Part shown: positions 1 through 8,137 of the stretch, one piece after another
Layout of the letters: each line of letters starts with the position of its first letter
How positions within the stretch are numbered: the first letter of the stretch is position 1
Assembly: GCA_025353235.1 (NCBI GenBank)
Contig: JANXQZ010000390.1
Span: forward strand, 1 to 13,311
Origin: Bryobacterales bacterium
GTDB lineage: Bacteria; Acidobacteriota; Terriglobia; Bryobacterales; Bryobacteraceae
Direction: 5' to 3'
Length of the DNA: 13,311 nt
Position numbers and translations under genes: made by a program
Notes under the pieces: model-generated
What the model was told of the DNA's origin: nothing
Seen by the model: only the letters and a program-made list of their open reading frames with translations
The model's database searches: none

Positions 1-1505
1 GCGTCGATCATGGAGCCGGTGCGATACGCGACCGATGCACTGTAGCTCACCGCTCCTCGGCCAATGTCCTCGTGCGCTGGCAGCACCTGGGAGAAGGTCT
101 GGTTGACCCACTCCACTATTGCCGGGTCCGAGCGGAAATTCGTAGTGAGCGCGAGAGACTCCAATTGCACGGCGCCAAGGCCCTCGCGCCGCGCCTTCAA
201 AAAAAGACTCACGTCGGCTTCACGGAACCGGTAAATCGACTGCATGGGATCGCCTACCAGGAACAACGAATGGCCATCTTCGGGCTCCCAAGCTGCCGTG
301 AGCTTTCTCAACAAATCGAACTGCGTGTACGACGTGTCCTGAAATTCATCCACCAACAAATGCCGGATTCGATAGCCTAACGAGAGCGCCAGATCGGCAG
401 GCGATTCCAGCCGTCCCAGCGCGTCCGACGCACGAATGGAAAGCTCCGCGAAATCAACCCGGCCTCGCTCTCGAAACACGAGTTGCAATTGCGCGACAGC
501 CTTGGGCAGCGTGTCTACCAGCGCTTCCATGGTCCGCCACTGCGTATCGCTGAACTTGGAAGGCGGCAGACGACGAAGCTCTTTCAAGCGGGCCAGCAGC
601 GCATCGTCCCGCCCAAGCAGCAGGAAGAGGCGAGCGCACCGTTCCCGCGACATATCGGGGGGCGCTCTCTTTCGCAGGCTGCCATCTTTCGTTAAAACCA
701 GGTCAGCCAAGCGAACCCAATCCTGCAGGTGGTCAGCGGTGGGCTGAGGAAGCTCGTCCAACTCCAGCATGCAAAGGATATCGCGGACTGCCTCAGATGG
801 AATCGAGTCGCGCAGAGCGATCAGTTCCCGTTCGATCAACGCGCTGAGAGAATGTTCCAACTCAGCGCGCACGCGGGCCAGGTCGGGGTTCACCCCCGTA
901 TGGCGCAGCCACTGATCGCGTCTTTCCAGCATGCTGGCCAGTAGAGTTTCAGCGCTTCTGAAGTTGTTGTCGAGGTGAAGCAGCAGCAGGGAGAGCGAAC
1001 CGTGCACCCCGGAGCGCTCCTCCATCTCTACCATCCTGAGAGTGTGGCGAGCGGCCTCATGGTAGAGATCGCTGGCCTTCTCGGTGATCTCTGGCAGAGC
1101 ACCGAAGCGAGCCAGCCAAGGCATCTGACGCGTGATGGAGGCGGACAAAGCATCGATGGTTTGGATTCGCAGTTGAGCGGGGTTAGTCAACAGGTGCCAA
1201 TCGCTGGCGGCATCGCGAGTCAAAGCATCTGACGCGAGTTCAAAGGTCTCGCGCTCGTGAGGCGCGTCTGGGATAACGCCGCTAGCCGCTGTCCCCAGCG
1301 CCTCCAGCACTCGGGCGCGCATCTCGCCTGCGGCTTTCTTGGTAAACGTGATGGCGACCACGGATTCGGGAGAGTCCACGCGCGCGAGCAGTTTCAAGTA
1401 GCGTTGGATCAGTAGTTCAGTCTTGCCCGACCCGGCCGGAGCCTGCACAATGAACGAAGCCGAGGGGTCGAGCGCGCGGCGGCGCACGGCCAAGTCTTCA
1501 ATCAT
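1..1505 (-). CDS. addA: AddA-like UvrD/RecB-family helicase (N-terminal 501 residues, cut by left edge)
   Basis: This is a superfamily 1 DNA helicase, by family knowledge the ATP-driven motor (and usually a second nuclease) of an AddAB-type double-strand-break repair complex. The frame is open from the ATG at 1505 to the window edge. Visible motifs in order: Walker A APAGSGKT at residues 22-29, motif Ia AITFTKKAAGEM shortly after, Walker B VDEFQD at 385-390, motif III GDPMQSIYRFR at 418-428, and motif IV TTNFRSDP around 454-461. The long insert between Ia and Walker B is typical of AddA/RecB. AddA proteins are usually about 1,100 residues, so half the gene, including any C-terminal PD-(D/E)XK nuclease, lies outside the window. 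The start ATG overlaps the stop of the upstream AddB-like gene by 8 bases (ATGATTGA), which suggests translational coupling. The symbol is used in the broad sense; a generic UvrD/RecB-like annotation would also fit. Confidence 0.92.
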   Translation of the reverse strand, partial: MIEDLAVRRRALDPSASFIVQAPAGSGKTELLIQRYLKLLARVDSPESVVAITFTKKAAGEMRARVLEALGTAASGVIPDAPHERETFELASDALTRDAASDWHLLTNPAQLRIQTIDALSASITRQMPWLARFGALPEITEKASDLYHEAARHTLRMVEMEERSGVHGSLSLLLLHLDNNFRSAETLLASMLERRDQWLRHTGVNPDLARVRAELEHSLSALIERELIALRDSIPSEAVRDILCMLELDELPQPTADHLQDWVRLADLVLTKDGSLRKRAPPDMSRERCARLFLLLGRDDALLARLKELRRLPPSKFSDTQWRTMEALVDTLPKAVAQLQLVFRERGRVDFAELSIRASDALGRLESPADLALSLGYRIRHLLVDEFQDTSYTQFDLLRKLTAAWEPEDGHSLFLVGDPMQSIYRFREADVSLFLKARREGLGAVQLESLALTTNFRSDPAIVEWVNQTFSQVLPAHEDIGRGAVSYSASVAYRTGSMID

Positions 1506-4089
1506 CGGCCTCTTCCGCCACCTGCACGTCCCGCACGCGGCACAGCGCCGTGAGGCCGCAGTACTCGCAAGTGGACCGGCTCTTCGGGTTCACCTGCGCC
1601 TGGCCAGTCCGAAAATCATTGGCCAGTTTCTCCACTACTCGCCGCCAGTCTTCAATGAGTTCGGAAACCCGCGCACCTTTCTCCACCTTCATCGGCCGCA
1701 GCTTGCCGAGTTCTCCGTTGTCGCTTACGCCGATCAGTTGCAGATCGCCTTTCCGCACTTTCGCAAAAGCAGCGGCGGCAGTGGTGCATACGCTGTGGGC
1801 GCAGTAGAGCGGCACCTGCGGCTCGTCCGGCCTCTCGCTCGACCATGCCGAGGTTTTCAAGACTCCTGTCTTATAATCCAAAATCACGCGTCGTCCATCC
1901 GGCAACTCGTCCACCCTGTCGATGCGCGTCTCGATCTTAAGTCCGCCGATGGTGATGGCCAACTCGTCTTCAAAGCCCACGACTGTAAACGGGGGTCGGC
2001 CTTTTTCGAGTTCGAGCCATTCGGTGAGCAGCCGTTCCAAACGCCATTGCTCCAGCGATCGGCCAAGACTCTTGCTGTCTCTGAGCGCGATCCCGACACA
2101 TCGATCCACAAGCGCTTGCAATTCTCGCGAACTGCGCGAGCACAATGCGTGGTGAGTCTTCAACTCCCTCCAAATCAACTCCAGGGCCTTGTGTACGGCG
2201 GTGCCTCGTTCGAGCGCACTGAGCCCTAGATCGGCTTCATCCAGAGGTCGGGCATTCAGCCTGTACTTTGCGAACGCGCGAAAGGCGCATGCAGCCATGT
2301 CCCGCAATACATAGGTGCCCCCGCGTTGCTCGGAATTCATCGGCAGCTCGGACGCAGTCGAATCATCCAGGCTCTCCGACGCGGCGGCGGACCGAATCGA
2401 ATCGATCCAGGAGCGAGCTTTGGGGGCGAAAGCGCGAAATTCTACCTGCGTGGAAGGAAGCAGCGGACTCGCTCCCAACCCCTGATCGCCTTCCCACTGC
2501 GGATAACTGAATACGACCTCTGGAGCTGCTTGACCAAGCCTCTTCATCAGCTTCGTATTGAACTCGAGTTCCCGATCAGCCGACGAGTGCGGCAACCGGT
2601 GCTGGCGCTGCAGAGCAAGCGGCAGAAAAGGATTAGGCTGAGCTGGCGGAGGCATCGCGCCGTCATGCAAACCCATCACACATAAATGGTCAAAACGCAA
2701 ACCCGAAGCCTCCAGCAAACCTATAATCTGCACAGGCGCGCCCTCATCTTCGCCCTGAAAGCTTACGGACGCGGCGAGTTTGCGAAGCCGGTCGAGAGCG
2801 CTCCCCAGGCTCATGCGGCCAACTACGGCATCCAGGCTGGCCAGCGTGGAAAGCAGCCCATTCCAGGCCTCCATGGTCTGGTATTCACGACTGGAAAGGG
2901 TGCGGTCGCCCGGCCATCCGGCAACCTTCAGCAGCCGCGAAAAGGTCCGGCTCCAAAGGCTCGCAGGCTGCTCTCCGGTCCCTCCGCCGATCTCCTGCTG
3001 AAAGTCTCCCAAAGCACGATGGAGGATTGGACATGTCTCCGCAAAGTCCTTCACTTGCTCAATACTGACCACGGGAGGCGCCCTACGGCGAAGCTTGGTA
3101 TCCAGCCCCGCCCGAGCCGACTGCTCCTCCCGCGCTCCCTGCAAATAGGGTGATCGAAGCAGCATGCCCATGCGCTCCAGTGGAAGCGCTCCAGCAGTAA
3201 GATCCAAGGTCAGCAAGGCGGCATGCACGATTGAGTGCTGTGCCAGCGGAGCCCCTAGCGAAATATGGAACGCGGTCTGGATCGGCTGAAAGCTCGCGCC
3301 AGGATGCATCTCCGCTAAGAAGATCCGCTCGATCTTGGAGCGGAGTTGCGCCAGATTCGGCACCACAATCCCAATCAGCGCCGACGCGTTTTTCTGCAGC
3401 CGCTCTCGGGCCCATGCAGCAGCGTTCCGGATCTCATCCTCGGTGTCGCGAAAGCACTCTGTTGCGGCGGAAGAGTCCCTCTCGACATGATTCCGGTCCA
3501 CGACGGCTCCAAGAATATCAAACAGGGCGCGCTGCTGAGGAGTAACATCATCGAAGCCCGCGAGAAACAAAGACAAGGGACGCGGGATGATCCCATCGCT
3601 GATGGAATCGCCGACAACGTCGCTCAAACGTGCCGATTCAAGCCAGCCCTGAACCTTTCGTCGGCGTTCAAACTCGGATGCCCAATCGAAGAACGCTTCG
3701 CAGTCATCGCTCGCCGAAAACTCGTTACGCTGAAACGGCAAACGATAGGCATGGACCAGTTTCCAAGCGTCCATCGCTCGTTCAGCCGTCTCCAGTACGC
3801 GCAGGAGCCCTTGCCCAGCAGGCGAATCCCGGATAACGCTCTCCCAAATCGCCAGTTCCTGAGCAGAACTTAGCAGCATGGGCACGGGTTCCGCGTCTTG
3901 TAGAGTTAAGTCGCTCCAGCAGCGATGCAGATAGCCGCCGAGCGACAAGATTGAGGGTGTCTCCCAAACAGATCGACCCTTATCGCGCTGAAAAGCGGTG
4001 AAGGATTCCGCTAGGGACCGAGCCAGCCGATCGCTGCCAGTGAGTACCGTGGCACCCTGATCGACTGCCTTGAAAAGCTCTCGATACAT
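1498..4089 (-). CDS. addB: AddB-like PD-(D/E)XK nuclease, DNA repair protein
   Basis: An 863-residue protein, likely the partner of the AddA-like helicase encoded just downstream, acting on double-strand DNA ends. The N-terminus has TGSDRLARSL near residue 17, as in proteobacterial-type AddB and 'probable DNA repair protein' families, and no Walker A motif is seen there. The C-terminal third is a RecB-type nuclease domain: GTAVHKAL with His633, Asp724 in the IDRVD stretch, and the DYKTG motif at 738-742 (Asp738, Lys740). Cys601 together with Cys841, Cys844 and Cys850 has the one-plus-three arrangement known to bind a 4Fe-4S cluster in AddB and related nucleases. The middle is a degenerate helicase-like region. 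The ATG at 4089 directly follows an AGGGG run, very close for a ribosome site, but an in-frame stop lies only a few codons upstream, so little extension is possible. The gene starts 25 bp after the acyltransferase gene and overlaps addA by 8 bp. Confidence 0.9.
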   Translation of the reverse strand: MYRELFKAVDQGATVLTGSDRLARSLAESFTAFQRDKGRSVWETPSILSLGGYLHRCWSDLTLQDAEPVPMLLSSAQELAIWESVIRDSPAGQGLLRVLETAERAMDAWKLVHAYRLPFQRNEFSASDDCEAFFDWASEFERRRKVQGWLESARLSDVVGDSISDGIIPRPLSLFLAGFDDVTPQQRALFDILGAVVDRNHVERDSSAATECFRDTEDEIRNAAAWARERLQKNASALIGIVVPNLAQLRSKIERIFLAEMHPGASFQPIQTAFHISLGAPLAQHSIVHAALLTLDLTAGALPLERMGMLLRSPYLQGAREEQSARAGLDTKLRRRAPPVVSIEQVKDFAETCPILHRALGDFQQEIGGGTGEQPASLWSRTFSRLLKVAGWPGDRTLSSREYQTMEAWNGLLSTLASLDAVVGRMSLGSALDRLRKLAASVSFQGEDEGAPVQIIGLLEASGLRFDHLCVMGLHDGAMPPPAQPNPFLPLALQRQHRLPHSSADRELEFNTKLMKRLGQAAPEVVFSYPQWEGDQGLGASPLLPSTQVEFRAFAPKARSWIDSIRSAAASESLDDSTASELPMNSEQRGGTYVLRDMAACAFRAFAKYRLNARPLDEADLGLSALERGTAVHKALELIWRELKTHHALCSRSSRELQALVDRCVGIALRDSKSLGRSLEQWRLERLLTEWLELEKGRPPFTVVGFEDELAITIGGLKIETRIDRVDELPDGRRVILDYKTGVLKTSAWSSERPDEPQVPLYCAHSVCTTAAAAFAKVRKGDLQLIGVSDNGELGKLRPMKVEKGARVSELIEDWRRVVEKLANDFRTGQAQVNPKSRSTCEYCGLTALCRVRDVQVAEEADD

Positions 4090-4114
4090 CCCCTGATTTC
4101 AGTATGGCGCATCC

Positions 4115-5236
4115 TTAACGGTACGCTACGGCGGGCCGGGCAGAATCTATAGGCTGCTCTTGCTTGCGGAACTTCTTTCGTAGCCCAAGGAACCTGACTT
4201 CCAGGCCCCAGTAACAAGCCGAAGCGGCTGCAAATATCGCCGCAAAGTTTAGCGGGAAAGGAAGAACAATTGGGGGGGTCTGATAATTTAGGAATAGCTG
4301 CTGCCACAAGTATAGCGAGTAGCTGAGTTTTCCGATCAGAACGACCGGTGCAGAATTGAGAACCCGCCCTGCCAAGCCAGTGGGAATAAATACGAGCCGT
4401 GCTACGCAGAGTGTCAAAAGGCAATTTGTAAGGATTCCAAGAGAAACAAGCGTAGTCGCACCCAAGTTGTGAGGGACAACGTCAAGCGCGGCGATGAGCA
4501 GCACTGTAAGCAGGAGAATGCGGGAGTCAGACAGCAGCTTTGAGGACACAAACGCGCTTCGAACCTTGCGCGCCCCCATTGCAAGCAAGGACCCCATCGC
4601 AATTGGCCCGCAAACGAATGGGAAAGCCCAGAGAGGCAGGTGGATGCCGCTGAGCCTGTGCAGAGCATGAGCAGCGGGGTTGGCGAAAATGGCGAGGACT
4701 GCTACGGCTGCGCATGTCCTCGGCCTGGCAACTCTCACAACCAGCGGCCATAGCAAGTAAAACTGCTCCTCCACCGATAATGACCAGAGATGGCCGAGCA
4801 CCCAAGGCATCGTTGGGGCGAAGTTCACCGTATACGTTAAGACATACAGCCAAAGCCAAGCTGGTACTGGCGTAACACCGAAGATACTCAGGAGCGCTAC
4901 GCAGCCGATGAAAAGGCAAAACGCAGGCAGGATTCTTAACGCACGGCGAATGTAGAACAGCCGCAGCGAGATACCTCCGGGCTGCGATCGCTCCTTGAGC
5001 AGGAGGCTAGTAATGAGAAATCCAGAGATTACAAAAAAAACCCGCACTCCCAGTTCCGCGTGCAGAAACAAGGCTCGGAATCCAAACGAATGGGGGCCGG
5101 TGCTGAGTGCATGTCCTATGAGGACAAGCACGATCGATATGGCGCGGAGGCCGTCGAGGGAAGGGATGTCGGCAATGCGGACAGTCGGTTCGCCAGCATT
5201 GGCGGGCATGCTGAGAACCCGTGCGGGTATGGCCAT
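4115..5236 (-). CDS. Acyltransferase family 3 membrane protein (OafA/YrhL type)
   Basis: A 373-residue polytopic membrane protein of the acyltransferase_3 family. Members transfer acetyl or other acyl groups to sugars of O-antigen, peptidoglycan, exopolysaccharide or other periplasmic acceptors. Family marks: LDGLRA at residues 27-32, the conserved Gly-His pair at 41-42 (likely catalytic His), FFVISGFLIT at 67-76, an Arg-rich YIRRALRI segment near 96-102, and WSLSVEEQF at 151-159. Several further hydrophobic segments follow, and the length matches the family core without an SGNH hydrolase domain. The ATG at 5236 has GGAG six bases upstream. It lies 81 bp after the amidohydrolase gene and 25 bp before addB, all in one direction. 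The acceptor cannot be told from sequence; no glycosyltransferase or polysaccharide genes are in view. Confidence 0.92.
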   Translation of the reverse strand: MAIPARVLSMPANAGEPTVRIADIPSLDGLRAISIVLVLIGHALSTGPHSFGFRALFLHAELGVRVFFVISGFLITSLLLKERSQPGGISLRLFYIRRALRILPAFCLFIGCVALLSIFGVTPVPAWLWLYVLTYTVNFAPTMPWVLGHLWSLSVEEQFYLLWPLVVRVARPRTCAAVAVLAIFANPAAHALHRLSGIHLPLWAFPFVCGPIAMGSLLAMGARKVRSAFVSSKLLSDSRILLLTVLLIAALDVVPHNLGATTLVSLGILTNCLLTLCVARLVFIPTGLAGRVLNSAPVVLIGKLSYSLYLWQQLFLNYQTPPIVLPFPLNFAAIFAAASACYWGLEVRFLGLRKKFRKQEQPIDSARPAVAYR

Positions 5237-5317
5237 TCAGCGCTCCGTCATCACTCGGAAAAGTAACCTGCGCATTTACTCGTAATCATTACACATAGTA
5301 TTCTCAAGCCGTTACTT

Positions 5318-6253
5318 TTACGAGTTTCTTGCTCGACTGTTGGATGCTTCCAAACCCAGCAGCTTGACCCCGTTCCCCCAGGTGATCTTACGAAACACCT
5401 CCGGCGCAGCCAACTCCTTGAGAGCCGCAAGGGTCTCCCGGGCGACGCACTTGCCCCAAATCAGCGGTTCCTTCGAGGCCTGACCCGCACCGTGCCCGTC
5501 CTTGCAACTGCAGTCGCTGCCGAACATGAGCTTGCTCTGATGCTGGACTAGAAAACGGGACGTAAACTCGGGATCGCGGGCCAGTGCGTTCCGACCGGAA
5601 TTCGCGGACAAGTCGCCGTATAAATTTGGGTAGTCGGAGAGCATGCGATCTGTCAGGCCGCCCGGCTTTACTTTGCCGGTTGGGTACGCAACATCGCCGG
5701 GAAGGACAGCGCTGATGTTGGCCCAGAAATAATCGGCGTGTCCGATAAAGATGGTCTTCGGATACGCCTTGAGAATCGCAGGCAGCCGAGTGAATCCAGT
5801 GCTGAACAGGCCCTCTCCCGCGAAATGCTCCACCTCTTGGAAATGAATGAGCACCGGGACGCTGAGTTCGGCTGCCAAATCATAGACCCGGCGCATTTCC
5901 GGACCGTCCAGCGGAAGCTTGAACTTGATCTCGCCGAGTCCGATGGCTCCGTTCTTGACCGCTTGGTGCATCCCGTCGATGGCATCGGGCATGGTGATGT
6001 CAGCCCGAGTGAACCGCACGAAGCGGTCAGGATACTTTGCCATCTTGGCTTTCGCCTGATCGTCGACGCTGACCGGGGTTAAGAGCACGGCCTTCGCGAC
6101 ACCGCATCCATTGATGTGATCGAGATTCGAATCGCTGAAATGCAAGTGGATGTCCAGGATCGGACTGCCCCAGGACGATTCGGTTTGGGCGTCAATCCGT
6201 AAGGCGGAGACGGCCATGCCTGCCGCCAAAAACTCGCGTCTGCCAAGTGTCAT
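5318..6253 (-). CDS. Amidohydrolase_2-type metal-dependent hydrolase with Tat-like signal
   Basis: A 311-residue TIM-barrel hydrolase or decarboxylase of the amidohydrolase family. The metal site is visible: Asp-Ile-His-Leu-His with His36 and His38 after the first strand, Glu108 in GLGEIKF, His137 in VLIHFQE, His172 in IFIGHADYFW, and Asp247 in FGSDCSC. The N-terminus LGRREFLAAG (residues 3-12) resembles a twin-arginine export signal, followed by a short hydrophobic stretch ending near AQTES. Export of the folded, metal-loaded enzyme is therefore likely, though the hydrophobic region is short. In this family the substrate ranges widely (aromatic acids, lactones, amides) and cannot be inferred here. 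The gene begins only 11 bp after the stop of the EXORDIUM-like gene, so it is probably co-transcribed with the secreted-protein set. Two cysteines flanking Ser249, beside the catalytic Asp, are unusual but not interpretable. Confidence 0.85.
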   Translation of the reverse strand: MTLGRREFLAAGMAVSALRIDAQTESSWGSPILDIHLHFSDSNLDHINGCGVAKAVLLTPVSVDDQAKAKMAKYPDRFVRFTRADITMPDAIDGMHQAVKNGAIGLGEIKFKLPLDGPEMRRVYDLAAELSVPVLIHFQEVEHFAGEGLFSTGFTRLPAILKAYPKTIFIGHADYFWANISAVLPGDVAYPTGKVKPGGLTDRMLSDYPNLYGDLSANSGRNALARDPEFTSRFLVQHQSKLMFGSDCSCKDGHGAGQASKEPLIWGKCVARETLAALKELAAPEVFRKITWGNGVKLLGLEASNSRARNS

Positions 6254-6264
6254 ACTTCGTCATT

Positions 6265-8052
6265 CTACTGCTTGCTCGCGCCCTGGCCCCCGAGCCTGCA
6301 GGACTTGCAGATGCCGTATCCGCTGCCGTCGGCTTCAATCAGGCCGCACAGAGTGGTAATGCGGGTAAGCTCTACGGTGCTCAAAGTGGCCGACACAAAC
6401 GGGGTCTCTGCCGTGGAGTAGCCATTGGGCGACGCGTGCAGCGTGGTGCCCCAAGCGGACAGGCCGTTAGCCAAACTACTTGTTCCCGTCCCGGCAGTGC
6501 CGGCATTGCAGGAACTGGCGGTAGATCCGCCATTGGTTGCCAGCAGCTTGACCACCACGGAAGTCGGAGAGCCTGGAGTCAGCGTGTTGCTGAGCAAGTC
6601 GTTGTTCACGGAAAGCGAAAGGAGTGCGTCTGGCGTCACCAGGCAGGCGCAGCAGGAAACCAACTGTTCATCCGGCGAGAATATGTAGGCATTCACGCAC
6701 AGGTTGCCGTTCTGCGTTGGAGTTGCAACCGTTGAGGAGGCACCCGTGTTGGTGAGATCAATGACCGAATCGCCAATATTCAGGTTGGCCGCATAGCGGA
6801 CCTGATAAGCACCGAACGACGGAGAAAATGGCGATTGCGTCGGCTGGCCCGGAGCGATAGTCAGCATCAACGTGGCGGCATGCTGGATTCCACCCGACGT
6901 GCCGGTTACCGGAATCGAGTAAACACCGGGCAGCGCCCCTGCACCAACGGTCAGGAAGAGAGTTGACGAGGAGCCGGCACCGGCCGCGGGAGCGCCAAAG
7001 TTGGCCGTGACCCCCGCCGGGAGGCTCGCCACCCCAAAGTTTATCGAAACGGGAGCGCCAACTCCAATGGATTGAGTCGTGATCTCGGTGGACCCATTCT
7101 GACCTGCGACAATGCTAGCCGCTACGGCTTTGATCGCAAAGCCTTGACTCTGAGTCACGCAGGCGTTGTCCACATTGCTCCACTCTTTCTGGACAGTCCA
7201 ACCCAGCAGCGTTCCCTGGTTTGCGTTGCAGATATCGCCGATCTCCCCTTTCTTGGCGTCGTACCAGGCTAGCGGCGGCCCGAAATACGTGGCAATTCCC
7301 ACTTCAGGGTCTGTGATGATTTCAGCCAGCTCGTGAGACAAAACCGACGTCACGTTATTCAGCAGGGTCGAACTGCTGCCGCAGCCCGTGTTGCATCCGG
7401 AACCTGGTCCCTGATCGGGCAATACGGCATATAAAATGTCCTTGCCGTTTCCACCGGCGGCTGTACCGTGGTAAGCGCAGAATCCGCCGGAGATACAGGA
7501 CGACGATCCGCCTTGCGTGATTCTGACGCCGGGCGGGAACAGGATCGAATAGATCGTATTGCCGTCGTTGGGCGGCAGCTTTCCATCGGCAATCCACTTC
7601 GCAACCTGGGTTTTAATCGCGGCGTCGTCGAGAGTGGTCGCGTTGCTAGCCGGAGCCAGCACCACTGAGCCCCAGAAAGTTCCAGGCTCGATATGCGTGA
7701 GGGGTCCAGATCCGCCGGTGTATTGGGCCATGGTGCTGGTCCACTCGGCCGAGCATGCCACCTGGTTCACGAAGCCATCGAGCTGGGTGCTGTAGGGGGC
7801 CACGTTCGGCCCCCAGGAAACGTTGACAAACACCGGGTTCTGAACGATTGGACCGCCGTAGTAAGTCAACTGCGCAATGGAAGAGTCTTGCAAAGCGCCG
7901 AGCGAGTTCAAGGGCGCGTCCGTGGGTTGTTTCCACATGACGCCATGTTGCAAATTTTGACCGTAGACACGCTGTCCAGATACGGCAGCGCCGCACAAGA
8001 GGACCAGCGCGCCAGCCTTGTTTCCGAAGGCCGCCCGCAGGCTCATTTTCAT
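6265..8052 (-). CDS. Secreted EXORDIUM-like protein with Ig-like region and C-terminal Cys8 module
   Basis: A 595-residue exported protein in four parts. Residues 1 to about 31 form a signal peptide (GALVLLCGAAVSG core). Residues about 60-300 resemble bacterial relatives of the plant EXORDIUM/PHI-1 family: YYGGPIVQNP, an FCAYHG segment, and SHELAEIITDPE, with His240, Glu241, Glu244 and Asp248 followed by WYDAKKGEIGDIC. This cluster of acidic and His residues looks like a metal site but is not the metzincin HExxHxxGxxH, so peptidase activity is only a guess. The domain holds seven cysteines of its own. Residues about 305-400 look like an Ig-like beta domain (SLPAGVTANF). Residues 413-595 are the shared eight-cysteine module. 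The ATG at 8052 has GGGAG eight bases upstream; a second in-frame ATG sits two codons later. It follows the propeller gene by 85 bp, across an inverted repeat, and is the last of the five secreted genes. Confidence 0.85.
   Translation of the reverse strand: MKMSLRAAFGNKAGALVLLCGAAVSGQRVYGQNLQHGVMWKQPTDAPLNSLGALQDSSIAQLTYYGGPIVQNPVFVNVSWGPNVAPYSTQLDGFVNQVACSAEWTSTMAQYTGGSGPLTHIEPGTFWGSVVLAPASNATTLDDAAIKTQVAKWIADGKLPPNDGNTIYSILFPPGVRITQGGSSSCISGGFCAYHGTAAGGNGKDILYAVLPDQGPGSGCNTGCGSSSTLLNNVTSVLSHELAEIITDPEVGIATYFGPPLAWYDAKKGEIGDICNANQGTLLGWTVQKEWSNVDNACVTQSQGFAIKAVAASIVAGQNGSTEITTQSIGVGAPVSINFGVASLPAGVTANFGAPAAGAGSSSTLFLTVGAGALPGVYSIPVTGTSGGIQHAATLMLTIAPGQPTQSPFSPSFGAYQVRYAANLNIGDSVIDLTNTGASSTVATPTQNGNLCVNAYIFSPDEQLVSCCACLVTPDALLSLSVNNDLLSNTLTPGSPTSVVVKLLATNGGSTASSCNAGTAGTGTSSLANGLSAWGTTLHASPNGYSTAETPFVSATLSTVELTRITTLCGLIEADGSGYGICKSCRLGGQGASKQ
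6268..6816 (-). repeat. Cys8 C-terminal module, copy 1 (in the EXORDIUM-like protein)
   Basis: Encodes residues 413-595. The module starts near the RYAANLNIGDSVID motif and ends in GYGICKSCRLGGQGASKQ. All eight module cysteines are present: one in GNLCVN, three in SCCACL, one in SSCNAG, one in TTLC, and two in ICKSC. It is the most diverged of the four copies in protein sequence (for example TVATPTQ where the others have Pro-Ile-Gln) and is two to four residues shorter between the fifth and sixth cysteines, at the SPNGYSTAE loop. Confidence 0.93.
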
Positions 8053-8091
8053 CTACAATACTCCCTGGAGGTAACGCGGAAATTGTAGTTT

Positions 8092-8123
8092 AGCATACCG
8101 ATTTCGGCGGGCATCGGTATGCT
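8092..8123 (-). promoter_or_regulatory. Perfect 11-bp inverted repeat (intercistronic hairpin)
   Basis: Bases 8092-8102 (agcataccgat) pair perfectly with 8113-8123 (atcggtatgct) around a 10-base loop. It lies between the stop of the second propeller gene and the ribosome site of the EXORDIUM-like gene. No T-run follows on either strand, so it is not a typical intrinsic terminator. A transcript-stabilising, processing or attenuating hairpin within the operon fits better; a protein-binding palindrome is also possible. Confidence 0.6.
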
Positions 8124-8137
8124 CGTGACTGGGTTGA

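Noticed and set aside
1423..2229. A 268-codon open frame on the plus strand
   Set aside because: It runs antisense to the AddA start and the well-supported AddB nuclease domain, has no recognisable motif, and is explained by high GC content lowering stop frequency.
5259..5324. Inverted repeats aaaagtaac (5259-5267) / gttactttt (5311-5319) and ctcgtaa (5279-5285) / ttacgag (5318-5324) near the amidohydrolase stop
   Set aside because: The loops are long (43 and 32 bases), the arms are short and overlap the coding end, and no T-tract follows; chance is a good explanation.
6985..7340. A metzincin-type zinc protease call from SHELAEIITDP
   Set aside because: The third His and the HExxHxxGxxH spacing are missing; the context fits an EXORDIUM-like domain better, so no peptidase activity is claimed.
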